The notes: generated by a model not told the origin, from the sequence alone. Shown: positions 37,025 to 45,849, counted from the first letter of the stretch. The stretch: 64,000 nt of DNA from Dolichospermum compactum NIES-806 (GCF_002368115.1 NZ_AP018316.1:983997-1047996); one strand, 5' to 3'. Numbers and translations are program-made.

Positions 37025-37419
37025 TTCAGAACGTAGGGGCGCAGGGCTTGCGCCCAGTCAGCAATTAGCAATATACTTTTGAAAGTGTTGGGTAACATAC
37101 TCAAATAAACTCAACCTACGGTTACTTGAGAAATATAAGTTTTTCAAATAGACATTTTCGTAAATTTGGTAAAGTTGATGTTTGTTGAGAATAAGTAGTC
37201 TATATTCTCAACTTTATTGATAATGTTGTTAATAAGTTAAGGCAAATAGGTTTTTACAGGATTGATAAGTACCCCTTGACTTTTTGTGCTATTATTATGG
37301 ATATAATTTGCTTCGGCTTTTTTGTTTTTTTGACTTAGCTACAAGTTTGTATGGTGTTGGGTTTCCTTGTGTCAACCCAACCTACTATAAAATTAGTTGA
37401 AGCGGATAAGTTGCAACTT
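37025..37419. repeat. intergenic region with TAGGTTGGGTT-type repeats
   Basis: Two repeat copies are visible: a decayed one at about 37087-37120 (TGTTGGGTAA ... CTCAACCTAC) and one at 37350-37385 (GTGTTGGGTTTCC ... CAACCCAACCTAC). There is a small hairpin GGGCGCAGGGCTTGCGCCC at 37037-37055 just after the response regulator. No gene is seen. Confidence 0.6.
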
Positions 37420-37683
37420 CTATGCTGCTTCCCTCAACGGGGTGGGGGCAGAGATTTCTGGAAACGGTAGGGAAAGCTGTTCGGGTGATGGTGCTGGTGC
37501 TTCCTGTAATACCGTTACTTCAATATTTACACTAACTAAATAACTACCTGTATCTGCACCTACGGCTTCAGAAATTATTTTAGCTATATCTGGACGTTTT
37601 GCCGTTAAAGGATCACGGATAATACAACGATCCCATTCATGCTTGGCGGTGGGGTTAAGATTGAGAATATAATGCTTCATCAT
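37420..37683 (-). CDS. small hypothetical protein
   Basis: 87 residues from ATG 37683 (MMKHYILNLNPTAKHEWDRC), picked because AAGGA lies 8 bp upstream; the frame is open to 37755 without family support. The first 60 residues are compact and mixed alpha/beta; the tail is Pro/Ala-rich (APAPSPEQLSLPFPE). No signal or membrane segment. I do not recognise it. Confidence 0.6.
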   Translation of the reverse strand: MMKHYILNLNPTAKHEWDRCIIRDPLTAKRPDIAKIISEAVGADTGSYLVSVNIEVTVLQEAPAPSPEQLSLPFPEISAPTPLREAA

Positions 37684-37848
37684 AGGTGTAGTCCTTAAAA
37701 TCCCTATTCCATAAGTCTTTCCAGGTTTGAAGACTATTTTGATAGTATAGTACAAATTTACTATATTAACAAGAGGACAATAAAAATCTACCCTGTTTGA
37801 TTTTATACTCTAAACAGGGCAGTGGTGGATTTTGGATTTTGGATTATT

Positions 37849-38033
37849 GGTTCTTCCGTACCTGTTATGCCAAATATGAGTTTATTTACCCCATCACCCA
37901 TATAAATAAAGGGTTTCATTGTTTTTGATGCCAAATTTATATCAAATTCACCGATGAATTAACGTAAAATCCTTACGGTATAAGGATTTTAGGGGTTCAC
38001 AAAATTATTTAGCATAGTAAGTACCGAAGAACC
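37849..38033 (-). mobile_element. 185-bp MITE, copy 2 (8-bp target duplication)
   Basis: Inverted, nearly identical copy of the element at 932-1116. Ends are GGTTCTTCCGTACCTG and, from the other strand, GGTTCTTCGGTACTTAC. The exact 8-bp duplication GGATTATT lies at 37841-37848 and 38034-38041. It sits between the CbbX-like stop and the small gene at 37420. Confidence 0.93.
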
Positions 38034-38073
38034 GGATTATTTTACAATTACCAATTACCAATCACCAAATTAT

Positions 38074-39012
38074 CTAACTTTCGGTTTCACAATCAGGAAC
38101 ACCTTCTCTAAATACTCGACTTGCTAAAATATCTACTGCTTCAATGGTAATTAAATCCTGTTTATTTAATTTTTTCCCACTACTTAATAAACGATTTGCT
38201 TGACGTAATCTTGCTCTATCTATAGCATTTCTGACACTGCGGGCATTAGCAAAATGAGCCATTGTTTTACGTTTAATTAAATATTCCCGAAAGGCTTTTT
38301 CGGCATCTGGACTAAAACAATAGTTTTGTGCTTTGACTATAGATTGGGCAATAATCATCAAATTGTCAACGCTATAATCATTAAATTCGATGTGTAACCC
38401 AATGCGAGAATTCATGCCGGGGTTACTATGGAAAAAATGCTCCATTTGCGTTTTATACCCAGCGAGAATGACTACTATATCATCTCGTTGATTTTCCATG
38501 ACTTGCATGAGAATTTCAATGGCTTCTAAGCCAAAATCTCCAGGATGATCTGGACGATATAATGTATAGGCTTCATCTACTAATAAGACACCACCCATAG
38601 CATTATTTAAAACTTCTCTGGTTTTGGGTGCTGTTTGACCAATACCTTGACCTACTAAATCATCTCTGGTTACTAACATTACGTTTTCTCTACGTATATA
38701 TTCTAAACGATAGAGAATTTCTGCCATCCGCATGGCTACTGTGGTTTTACCCATGCCTGGATTGCCTAAGAATGTCATGTGTAGACTAGGCGCACCTGCA
38801 TCCAATCCTAAGCTTTTGCGAATGCGATCAACTAGTAATAAAGCTGCCATTTCTTTGATTTTGTTTTTGACGGACTTTAATCCGACTAACTCTTGATCTA
38901 ATTTATCAAGAATTTCTTGAATATGAGATTCCTGAAAAGCACCTTCTAAATCAATCTCTCTGTCGTCGTTGATGGCAATAACTGTCTCTGTTTCTAAAAG
39001 CTGTTCACTCAT
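38074..39012 (-). CDS. CbbX-like AAA ATPase
   Basis: 312 residues from ATG 39012 with AGAGGTG upstream; the open frame to 39111 is noncoding-like. Walker A FLGNPGMGKTT, Walker B VLLVDEAYTLY, and the CbbX pore-loop and sensor blocks RDDLVGQGIGQTAPKTREVL and NPGMNSRI are clear. CbbX remodels inhibited red-type Rubisco; cyanobacteria carry green-type Rubisco, so the client here may differ. No Rubisco genes lie close by. Confidence 0.88.
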   Translation of the reverse strand: MSEQLLETETVIAINDDREIDLEGAFQESHIQEILDKLDQELVGLKSVKNKIKEMAALLLVDRIRKSLGLDAGAPSLHMTFLGNPGMGKTTVAMRMAEILYRLEYIRRENVMLVTRDDLVGQGIGQTAPKTREVLNNAMGGVLLVDEAYTLYRPDHPGDFGLEAIEILMQVMENQRDDIVVILAGYKTQMEHFFHSNPGMNSRIGLHIEFNDYSVDNLMIIAQSIVKAQNYCFSPDAEKAFREYLIKRKTMAHFANARSVRNAIDRARLRQANRLLSSGKKLNKQDLITIEAVDILASRVFREGVPDCETES

Positions 39013-39217
39013 GACTATCACCTCTGGGAGTGCTTTTAATGATAGCTGTGAATAGGGAAATATAAAATAATTTAATTCTAATGCTAATGATATATATTTT
39101 CTAATTATCAATTGCTGAATGGAGTGATAAGAAAAATCTAATTGTAGGGGTGGGATGTAGATGTAGATCCCTAACTTCTGACTTAAATTAGGATAGAAGC
39201 AAGAAGTCGGGGATATG

Positions 39218-40792
39218 TCAAAATTCAGTAACCCAGTTGGCTTGTTGGGGTACGGGAATATAAATTCCGGCTGCGTCTAAGGAGATTTTGAGACGACGAC
39301 GGTATTCTCTGGCTACAGTCCATTGCTTGAGGGGCTGAGTTTTGATTAAGACGCGAATCATGACACCGCGATCGCTAAAATGTTCTACTCCTAAAACATT
39401 AGGCTTTTCCAGAATTTGATTTTGCCAGTCAGGATCTTGACTCATCTCTAAACCCACATCTTCAATTAACTTCAAAGCTTTGTCTACATCGGCTTGATAA
39501 GAAACCGGAATACTCAAATCAGCCCGTGACCAGCGGCTGGAGAGATTAGCTACAATCTTGACTTCACTATTAGGAATGGTAATTAAGCGCCCTTCTGAAT
39601 CTCGAACTTGAGTCATTCGCAGATTCAACTTTTCCACTAAACCACCTACAGTGCCGACGGTAATCATATCACCCAGGGCATATTGATCTTCAAAGATAAT
39701 CAGAAAGCCGTTAATTGCATCTTTGATTAAGTTTTGGGAAGCGAGGGATATAGCCACACCTACTAAACCCGCACCAGCTAAAAGCGGAACGATATCTATC
39801 CCCAAGGATATCAAAGCTAGTAAGCTACCTGCACCAACGAAAATAATCGTAGTGATACTTTTAGTTACGCCGGAAAATGTGGATATTCTCAACTGCAAGC
39901 GTTCGGATGTTTCTGGAGTTAATAAAGCCCCACCACTAACTATCGTTGAGGTGAAATGATCTATTAAGGCATAGGTAAACCGCACAGCTACATAAGTTCC
40001 CACAGCCACAATCGTTAACTTGATGGGAATTTGGGCAATAGTGAGAATCCCGATTTGTAAGGCTCGTGTGTAGGGAAATAGTCCTAAAATGATTAAACTA
40101 CCGCTACCCCAAATCCCTGCTTGTGCTGTTTGAAATAGTCTGGTTTTGACTTCTTGAAGATGCTGCTGGTGTTGTTGATTTAATAGTGTGGTGATTGATG
40201 CAATATTGGTGGATATGGAGGGGATAGAATCGGCTGCATTCTTGCGTAAATGCTTTTGCCAACGTCTAACACCCCAACTGATGATGATCATTGCCAGTGT
40301 CCCCACAGCAGCAATTTCACCTTGCTGAATTAAAGACTTTGTTTGTCTTTCTTGTTTGGCTTGTTGCAGATGTTGTTGCAACCCATCACTAATTTGATTG
40401 GCTAATGTTAATGGGTTTACCTGTCCAGCATCTTCGTATGTGATAGTCATCAGGTATTGGTCATTCACAAAAATAGTCGGTAATCCTTTAACTGTCCGAT
40501 TCTGGACTTTAAGTTCTGTTGCAGATGTCTGTAAGTAATTATGGGTGATATCCTGTAAATTCTGTTGAATGTTTTGAAAACGTTCGGGAAAATTGGTTTT
40601 TGATGCGGTGATGGTAAATAAAGGACGACCATCTAAATAAATCCAGCCAGATGTCATTTTATCATCTACCTTATTCGTTGAACCACTGGGAGTCGGTAGA
40701 AAAGGTAAAGGAGAAAACTGGGCTGTGGCTTTGGTGACAGAACCGATGGTAATTACCATTGTCCCTGCTACCGCTAAAAATCGAAGTATCAC
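39218..40792 (-). CDS. MscS-family mechanosensitive ion channel
   Basis: 524 residues. A signal-like N-terminus (MILRFLAVAGTMVITIGSVT), a periplasmic region to about 150, then helices near 165, 230, 260 and 310-350. The pore helix and beta domain show GAGLVGVAISLASQNLIKD, DQYALGDMITVG and TIPNSEVKIVANLSSRWSR. Opens under membrane tension to release solutes on osmotic downshock. Divergent from ahcY. Confidence 0.9.
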   Translation of the reverse strand: MILRFLAVAGTMVITIGSVTKATAQFSPLPFLPTPSGSTNKVDDKMTSGWIYLDGRPLFTITASKTNFPERFQNIQQNLQDITHNYLQTSATELKVQNRTVKGLPTIFVNDQYLMTITYEDAGQVNPLTLANQISDGLQQHLQQAKQERQTKSLIQQGEIAAVGTLAMIIISWGVRRWQKHLRKNAADSIPSISTNIASITTLLNQQHQQHLQEVKTRLFQTAQAGIWGSGSLIILGLFPYTRALQIGILTIAQIPIKLTIVAVGTYVAVRFTYALIDHFTSTIVSGGALLTPETSERLQLRISTFSGVTKSITTIIFVGAGSLLALISLGIDIVPLLAGAGLVGVAISLASQNLIKDAINGFLIIFEDQYALGDMITVGTVGGLVEKLNLRMTQVRDSEGRLITIPNSEVKIVANLSSRWSRADLSIPVSYQADVDKALKLIEDVGLEMSQDPDWQNQILEKPNVLGVEHFSDRGVMIRVLIKTQPLKQWTVAREYRRRLKISLDAAGIYIPVPQQANWVTEF

Positions 40793-40832
40793 TAAAATAC
40801 CTCCTTGTGTGATTGAAGGCTTCCATACCCGT

Positions 40833-40953
40833 CCGGAACTTAAGTTCCGGGCTAATAGCTAAAGTAAACTAAAGTTTACTAAGTAATTTTTGGTTTCCTT
40901 ACTTAGTCATCTTGAGATGACTTTTGCTATCAGACTGGGAATTAATTCCCAGT
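40833..40953. repeat. array of four unlike palindromes
   Basis: Four short, near-perfect or perfect palindromes follow each other: CCGGAACTTAAGTTCCGG (40833-40850), AGTAAACTAAAGTTTACT (40863-40880), AGTCATCTTGAGATGACT (40905-40922) and ACTGGGAATTAATTCCCAGT (40934-40953). Each has different stem bases but similar length. Hairpin-mosaic repeats of this kind recur in cyanobacterial genomes. The array lies 40 bp upstream of the MscS start and 286 bp upstream of ahcY. Confidence 0.85.
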
Positions 40954-41238
40954 TGGGTTGTCGGTTTTACCTGAAGTTGATACCAATGGGAATAGGGGAA
41001 GAATTAATATCCTGTCGCCTATGTCCTAAAGTCGTTGCTATATTCTTACCAGAGAATGATGAAAAAAGAAAAAGCCCGATCTAGTGTTGACACCGCTCAT
41101 ATCAGAGGTGAAGCTAGTTCACAGGACTTAGGGACTAGCTGACTACTAATTCTCAGAAAATATGGCTAGTAATGAGAAAAGCTTGTTAAAGTACGTAAAG
41201 GTTTATAGACCTGTTTCATTTTTTAGAGGATAATTTTA

Positions 41239-42516
41239 ATGACTGCAACCACTCCCAGATTAAAGCACGAGGTTAAAGACCTCGGACTCGCTCCCTTGGG
41301 AAGACAACGCATTGAATGGGCTGGAAGAGAAATGCCCGTATTGAAGCAAATCCGCGATCGCTTTGAGAAAGAAAAGCCCTTTGCTGGATTGCGTATTTCA
41401 GCTTGCGCCCACGTCACCACAGAAACTGCACATTTAGCGATCGCCCTCAAAGCCGGTGGTGCTGATGCAGTTTTAATTGCCAGTAACCCCTTATCAACTC
41501 AAGATGACGTAGCTGCGAGTCTTGTAGCTGATCATGAAATTTCCGTATTTGCTCAAAAAGGCGAAGATGCCGCTACATATAGCCGCCACGTGCAAATTGC
41601 CTTAGATCATCGCCCCAACATCATTGTTGATGACGGTAGCGACGTGGTAGCAGAATTAGTTCAACATCGTCAAAAACAAATAGCTGATTTGATTGGTAGC
41701 ACCGAAGAAACCACAACTGGTATCGTGCGGTTACGCGCTATGTTTAACGAAGGCGTTCTTACCTTCCCCGCGATGAACGTCAACGACGCAGACACCAAGC
41801 ACTTCTTTGATAATCGCTATGGTACAGGCCAATCTACCTTAGACGGGATTATCCGCGCTACAAATATTTTGTTAGCTGGTAAAACTGTTGTGGTTGTCGG
41901 TTATGGCTGGTGTGGTAAGGGAACAGCCCTCCGCGCCCGTGGCATGGGTGCAAACGTCATTGTTACCGAAATTGACCACATCAAGGCAATTGAAGCCGTT
42001 ATGGATGGTTTCCGCGTCCTCCCAATGGCGGAAGCAGCGCCTCATGGTGATATCTTCATTACTGTGACAGGTAACAAGCACGTCGTTCGCGGTGAACACT
42101 TCGATGTCATGAAAGACGGTGCGATTGTTTGTAATTCTGGTCACTTTGATTTGGAACTTGATTTGAAATACTTGGCTGCTAATGCTAGGGAAATCAAGGA
42201 TGTTCGTCCTTTCACTGAAGAGTATAAATTAACAAATGGTAAATCCGTAGTTGTACTCGGACAAGGACGTTTGATTAATTTGGCTGCTGCTGAAGGACAC
42301 CCCAGCGCAGTTATGGATATGAGTTTTGCTAACCAAGCTTTGGCTGTTGAATACCTGGTGAAGAATAAGGGTAGTTTAGCTGCTGGTTTGCATTCTATTC
42401 CTAGAGAAGTGGATGAAGAAATTGCTCGTTTGAAGTTGCAAGCTATGGGCATTTTCATTGATAGTTTGACAGCAGATCAAATTGACTATACCAATTCTTG
42501 GCAGTCTGGAACGTAA
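41239..42516 (+). CDS. ahcY: adenosylhomocysteinase
   Basis: 425 residues, full-length. Reversibly splits S-adenosylhomocysteine to adenosine and homocysteine, clearing the product of methyl transfer. The NAD-binding block VVVGYGWCGKG is near residues 218-228, substrate blocks include ACAHVTTETA and NSGHFDLELDL, and the C-terminus ends YTNSWQSGT. GAGGAT precedes ATG 41239. GC content is higher than the neighbours and HIP1 sites are present, as expected for a highly expressed core gene. Followed by a clear terminator. Confidence 0.97.
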   Translation: MTATTPRLKHEVKDLGLAPLGRQRIEWAGREMPVLKQIRDRFEKEKPFAGLRISACAHVTTETAHLAIALKAGGADAVLIASNPLSTQDDVAASLVADHEISVFAQKGEDAATYSRHVQIALDHRPNIIVDDGSDVVAELVQHRQKQIADLIGSTEETTTGIVRLRAMFNEGVLTFPAMNVNDADTKHFFDNRYGTGQSTLDGIIRATNILLAGKTVVVVGYGWCGKGTALRARGMGANVIVTEIDHIKAIEAVMDGFRVLPMAEAAPHGDIFITVTGNKHVVRGEHFDVMKDGAIVCNSGHFDLELDLKYLAANAREIKDVRPFTEEYKLTNGKSVVVLGQGRLINLAAAEGHPSAVMDMSFANQALAVEYLVKNKGSLAAGLHSIPREVDEEIARLKLQAMGIFIDSLTADQIDYTNSWQSGT

Positions 42517-42538
42517 GTCATTAATTAGTTGATTTTTT

Positions 42539-42571
42539 GGGGATAGGCGTTTTGCTTATCCCTTTTTTTTC
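42539..42571 (+). terminator. intrinsic terminator of ahcY
   Basis: GGGATA-G-GC ... GC-T-TATCCC stem followed by eight T residues (42563-42570), starting 23 bp past the ahcY stop. Confidence 0.88.
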
Positions 42572-42698
42572 GTTTTGTGTTATGGATTTACAGCAATTTC
42601 CAATCATATAAGGTACATCTTAGCCCCTTCCTCGCTTGCGGGGAGGGGGTTGGGGGTGGGGTTCTTGTTCCAGATTTGATGACAATTTGCTGTATTTA

Positions 42699-42757
42699 AT
42701 GAACCACGAAGGCACGAAGAGCGCGAAGGAAGAAGGGAAGAAGAGAAGAAGAGAAGA
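42699..42757. repeat. purine-rich repeat AATGAACCACGAAGGCACGAAG
   Basis: Starts AATGAACCACGAAGGCACG and runs into GAAGGAAGAAGGGAAGAAGAG. A near copy of this sequence (AATGAACCGCGAAGAAGCG then GAAGAACACGAAGAAAG) is translated inside the Mg-chelatase H gene at 53642-53697. Intergenic here, between ahcY and xisH; the preceding stretch 42610-42660 is G-rich. No gene is seen in 42572-42857. Confidence 0.7.
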
Positions 42758-42857
42758 GGTAATTTTGCACTGGGATTACTTTTTTTTGTTTCTCACGCAG
42801 AGGCGCAGGGGCACGGAGAGAGGATATAATAAGGGGAGGGTGTTATTGTAAGTTTGT

Positions 42858-43277
42858 ATGTCAGCAAAAGATTTTTTTCACAATGCAGTTAGGTTAGCTT
42901 TAGAAAAGGAGAATTGGTTAATTACTCATGATCCTTTATCTTTTGAACTTACTGAAAAAGTTAAGGTGAGAATAGATTTAGGTGCAGAAAAGTTAATTAC
43001 TGCCCAGAAGGGTAATCAAAAAATAGCTGTAGAGGTAAAAAGTTTTATAGGACTTTCAGCGATTTCTGAATTTCATACAGCTATTGGTCAGTTTTTAAAT
43101 TATAAGGTAGTATTAACACAGAAAGATCCTCAAAGGATATTATATCTAGCCATATCTCAAGATATATATGAAGGATTTTTTCTAGATTCTTTTATTCAAA
43201 CTGTTTTACAAACTTATGACATTAAGTTATTAGTGTTTGATGTTAAAAGGGAGGAAATCTTACTATGGAAACATTAA
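42858..43277 (+). CDS. xisH: XisH family protein (intact)
   Basis: 139 residues. The XisH family was named from the fdxN element excision-control gene of Anabaena; the fold is a PD-(D/E)xK nuclease type. Visible: RIDLGAEKLI (Asp), then KIAVEVKSF (E-x-K) and EFHTAIGQFLNY, RILYLAI. Starts MSAKDFFHNAVRLALEK. The stop overlaps the xisI start by 13 bp. Many such pairs exist per genome and most are not linked to fdxN; a toxin-antitoxin-like or nuclease role is speculative. Confidence 0.92.
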   Translation: MSAKDFFHNAVRLALEKENWLITHDPLSFELTEKVKVRIDLGAEKLITAQKGNQKIAVEVKSFIGLSAISEFHTAIGQFLNYKVVLTQKDPQRILYLAISQDIYEGFFLDSFIQTVLQTYDIKLLVFDVKREEILLWKH

Positions 43278-43597
43278 ATTATCGAGAAATAGTTAAAAGT
43301 TTCATTCAAAAGTATGCACAAGAAGAATGTATAGAAGATTCAGAAAATATCGAACTTGTTTTTGATACTGAGAGGGATGTTTATTTATTATTGGTTACAG
43401 GATGGAAAGATGAAAAAAGAATTTATTGGTTTCCCATTCATATTAGTATTAAAGATGGAAAGATTTGGATTGAAAGGGATTTTACGGAAGAAGGAATTCC
43501 TCATCAATTAGTAGAGTTAGGTGTGCCGAAATCAGATATTGTTTTAGGTTTTAGATCACCTTATGTAAGACAGTTTACTGGGTTTGCATCAGTTTAG
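43265..43597 (+). CDS. xisI: XisI family protein
   Basis: 110 residues; METLNYREIVKSFIQKYAQE, then ELVFDTERD, GWKDEKRIYWFPIHISIKDG, KIWIERDFTEEGI and the C-terminal RQFTGFA, all XisI hallmarks. Overlaps xisH by 13 bp, so the pair is translated together. XisI partners XisH; the biochemistry is not known. Confidence 0.92.
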   Translation: METLNYREIVKSFIQKYAQEECIEDSENIELVFDTERDVYLLLVTGWKDEKRIYWFPIHISIKDGKIWIERDFTEEGIPHQLVELGVPKSDIVLGFRSPYVRQFTGFASV

Positions 43598-43617
43598 ATT
43601 TTTAATTCATTGTTTCT

Positions 43618-44039
43618 ATGTCCGCAAAAGATTTTTTTCACAATGCAGTTAGGTTAGGTTAGCGTTAGAAAAAGATGGTTGGTTAATTACTAATGATCCT
43701 TTATCATTTACAGTAGATACTCTTGACTTTAGAATTGATTTAGGAGCAGAAAGACTATTAGGAGCAGAAAAAGAAGGTCAAAAAATAGCAGTTGAAGTAA
43801 AATCTTTTTTAGGACAATCTGAAGTTACTGAATTTCATACAGCTTTAGGACAAACACTTAATTATCGTACTGTTTTAAGAAAAAAAGAACCCAACCGCAT
43901 CTTATATTTAGCAATTGGTAATGACATATACAAAGAGTTTTTTCTAATTCCGTTTATTCAAGAAATAATTGCTGAACATAAATTAAAATTATTGATTTTT
44001 GAAATTATTAAACAGGAGATTGTTTTATGGAAAGAATGA
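43618..44039 (+). pseudogene. xisH: xisH copy with 5-bp slippage frameshift
   Basis: Starts with the same 13 residues as the intact copy, but GTTAG occurs three times in a row (43646-43660) where the intact gene has two, shifting the frame and giving a stop at once. The rest reads on in the second frame: RIDLGAERLLGAEKE, KIAVEVKSFLG, EFHTALGQTLNY, RILYLAIGNDIY, to TGA 44037-44039. Taking out five bases gives 138 codons. The following xisI is intact and starts in the last 13 bp. Confidence 0.93.
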
Positions 44040-44356
44040 ATTATTCTGAATTAGTAAAAACCGTGTTAGCAAGACATACCGAAAATCATAGATCAGAAGG
44101 AACAGAAAAGGAGTTAATTTTTGATTGTGAAAGAAATAGTTATTTAGTAGTTCATGTAGGATGGCAGAATAACGAAAGGGCTTATGGTACAGTTATTCAT
44201 GTAGATATTAGAGATGGAAAAATCTGGATTCAGCGAGATTTAACTGAAGAAGGTGTAGCTAGTGAGTTGGTAGAATTAGGAGTACCAAAAACCGATATAG
44301 TTTTAGGTTTTAAATCTCCTTTTGTGAGGGAATTTACTGGTTTTGCAGTGGGTTAG
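44027..44356 (+). CDS. xisI: XisI family protein, paired with broken xisH
   Basis: 109 residues: MERMNYSELVKTVLARHTEN, ELIFDCERN, KIWIQRDLTEEGV, REFTGFAVG. Close paralogue of the xisI at 43265. With its xisH frameshifted, it is an orphan unless the first pair's XisH serves both. Confidence 0.9.
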   Translation: MERMNYSELVKTVLARHTENHRSEGTEKELIFDCERNSYLVVHVGWQNNERAYGTVIHVDIRDGKIWIQRDLTEEGVASELVELGVPKTDIVLGFKSPFVREFTGFAVG

Positions 44357-44358
44357 TT

Positions 44359-44437
44359 GTAGGTTGGGTTGAGGAACGAAACCCAACATCTTTATAATTT
44401 TATTGAGTTGGGTTGCGCTTTGCTTAACCCAACCTAC
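44359..44437. repeat. GTAGGTTGGGTT...AACCCAACCTAC inverted repeat
   Basis: Perfect 12-bp outer arms and an inner pair AAACCCAACAT / GAGTTGGGTT. Lies at the end of the second xisHI pair and could end its transcript in both directions. Confidence 0.8.
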
Positions 44438-44507
44438 GAATTATTACTAGGGAAAGAATAATAAGAGTAGGATAAAATTTGACGTGAAACAATGATAAAA
44501 TAAAATA

Positions 44508-44738
44508 ATGTCAAAAAAGCGTAAATTACTATAAAAAGTCATTTCTGGCTCTAGAAATATTCAATTCGATGATTTGGTGACTTTAGTTGAAGCCTTTGGT
44601 TTTTCCTTATCACGTATTAACGGTAGTCATCACATTTTTACTCATCCAACTATCCCTGAACTTATTAACTTACAAAATCGCAATGGTAAAGCTATTCCTT
44701 ATCAGGTTCGTCAATTTTTGATTTTAATTGAAGCATAA
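44508..44738 (+). pseudogene. hicA: hicA-like toxin gene with in-frame stop
   Basis: Reads MSKKRKLL-stop-KVISGSRNIQ, then FDDLVTLVEAFGFSLSR, INGSHHIFTHP, NLQNRNGKAIPYQVRQF and ends LIEA-stop. The GSHH motif and length (76 codons) are those of HicA mRNA interferases. The stop TAA at codon 9 replaces what is usually a Glu codon (GAA), one base change. A restart downstream is not supported by a good ribosome site. Confidence 0.88.
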
Positions 44739-44761
44739 GCACTCACTTTGGAGGATGAGAA

Positions 44762-44827
44762 ATGAAGCAGTATCACATTAATATTTTCTACAGTAAAGAA
44801 GATGAAGGTTATACATTTGCCCATTGA
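44762..44827 (+). pseudogene. hicB: hicB-like antitoxin, only the first 21 codons left
   Basis: GGAGGATGAGAA precedes ATG 44762; the frame reads MKQYHINIFYSKEDEGYTFA and then stops at 44825-44827. HicB normally goes on for 60-80 residues. The break coincides with the 3' end of the HNH gene on the other strand, so a rearrangement joined the two. Confidence 0.82.
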
Positions 44828-45105
44828 AAATGATCTAACCATCTTTGTAGACGAGCATTAAACAAAGATATAGATTCATTCGTTACAGGATCATTAGCCT
44901 TTATTTTCGCTCCTTTAAACTCATTACAACGATAACAACAAGCAGCTAAATTTTCTCGTTCATCACTTCCCCCCAAAGAACTAGGTAAAATATGATCCAT
45001 AACTAAAGGCATACCTATTAAACGGCTAGATGTGCGACAATATTCACATCTATAACCAGCCTCATTAATAACTTGTTGACGAAGAGATTTAGAAATAGAT
45101 GACAC
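44809..45105 (-). CDS. HNH endonuclease
   Basis: 98 residues. HNH/zinc motifs CEYC (20-23 or so), VMDHILPSSLGG, NLAACCYRCNEFKG are complete. It may be a small DNA nuclease. The gene upstream (45111-45425) is 5 bp away and forms its partner. The 3' end overlaps the hicB relic. Confidence 0.88.
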   Translation of the reverse strand: MSSISKSLRQQVINEAGYRCEYCRTSSRLIGMPLVMDHILPSSLGGSDERENLAACCYRCNEFKGAKIKANDPVTNESISLFNARLQRWLDHFQWANV

Positions 45106-45110
45106 TGGTA

Positions 45111-45425
45111 TTATACTAATTGCTCAAAATCTGGAAGAGAATAACCTTTCCACTTTAAAAGTGCATAGGCATAGGCTTTTTTCAACATTAAATAATCAGC
45201 ACTCACCCGCAAAGATTTCAACAATAACCTATCAGATTCACTTAATTGATTATTTTGATTTTTTTCTAACAGTTGAAAATGTAATTCTTGCTGAATTTCT
45301 GGAATTTGACTTTGAGCAATATTCAATAAATCCTCAATCGTTAATTCCTGCATAGCAATTAATTCCCCTTGTAATTCCAGAGGTGCATAATCAACAGCAG
45401 GAGGAGCATTAATTTGGATAGTCAT
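45111..45425 (-). CDS. hypothetical protein paired with HNH nuclease
   Basis: 104 residues: MTIQINAPPAVDYAPLELQG and a helical body ending GYSLPDFEQLV. No known domain seen. Tight linkage (5 bp) to the HNH gene suggests a partner, perhaps an antitoxin-like or targeting subunit. A 65-bp copy of its 3' end lies at 49880-49950. Confidence 0.75.
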   Translation of the reverse strand: MTIQINAPPAVDYAPLELQGELIAMQELTIEDLLNIAQSQIPEIQQELHFQLLEKNQNNQLSESDRLLLKSLRVSADYLMLKKAYAYALLKWKGYSLPDFEQLV

Positions 45426-45495
45426 AATTCTGGTATTTGACCTATATATATTTTATGATACTTTTCTCACTTTGCGTCTTTGCGTGAGAAATAAA

Positions 45496-45705
45496 TTATG
45501 GTACAGGGGCATTTTTAGGATGTTTCCCCGCATAATAGACAGCTGCTGCTAGATCAGGGCTGGTGATTGCGACCGCACTTTCATGCCATTCATGAATAAT
45601 AGCATCAATCAAATCCCAAGCCTCATTAGAAGTATCAGTTAAGCGAAAAGCCTCACTCACTTCTTTAATAAACTCTTGCAATTCATCAGCATCAAATACG
45701 CTTTA
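45496..45705 (-). pseudogene. deletion-fused fragment of the 48.1-48.9 kb gene pair
   Basis: Reads FDADELQEFIKEVSEAFRL and on to SPDLAAA, then jumps to VYYAGKHPKNAPVP. The first part matches the gene at 48475-48867, the tail the end of the gene at 48092-48478. The 5' end is cut at about 45705. So a copy of the pair was made and then lost about 430 bp in the middle. A 61-residue product from ATG 45681 is possible. Confidence 0.85.
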
Positions 45706-45747
45706 TTTCGGGTTTCATTTTTTCTTTGCGCGAAATGAAAATCACAA

Positions 45748-45849
45748 CTATTTGAAGAACCAGTTGGTAAAATATTATTAGAAAATCAACGCCTTTGTTT
45801 ACTTTTCTTCGACTCCAAACAAGAGATTATACTGCAATGGATACCTTAA
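45748..45849 (+). pseudogene. xisH: 3' relic of an xisH gene
   Basis: Frame reads LFEEPVGKILLENQRL, then LLFFDSKQEIILQWIP-stop, the end of an XisH protein. It overlaps the xisI start at 45837 by 13 bp, as in intact pairs. The first three quarters of the gene are gone. Confidence 0.85.

Noticed and set aside
37271..37300. Possible promoter TTGACT with TATTAT
   Set aside because: Spacing is too short (13 bp or less) and there is no gene downstream on that strand.
41223..41450. Open frames antisense to ahcY (also 41872-42144 and 42141-42458)
   Set aside because: Shadow frames of the higher-GC ahcY gene; no ribosome sites or family match.
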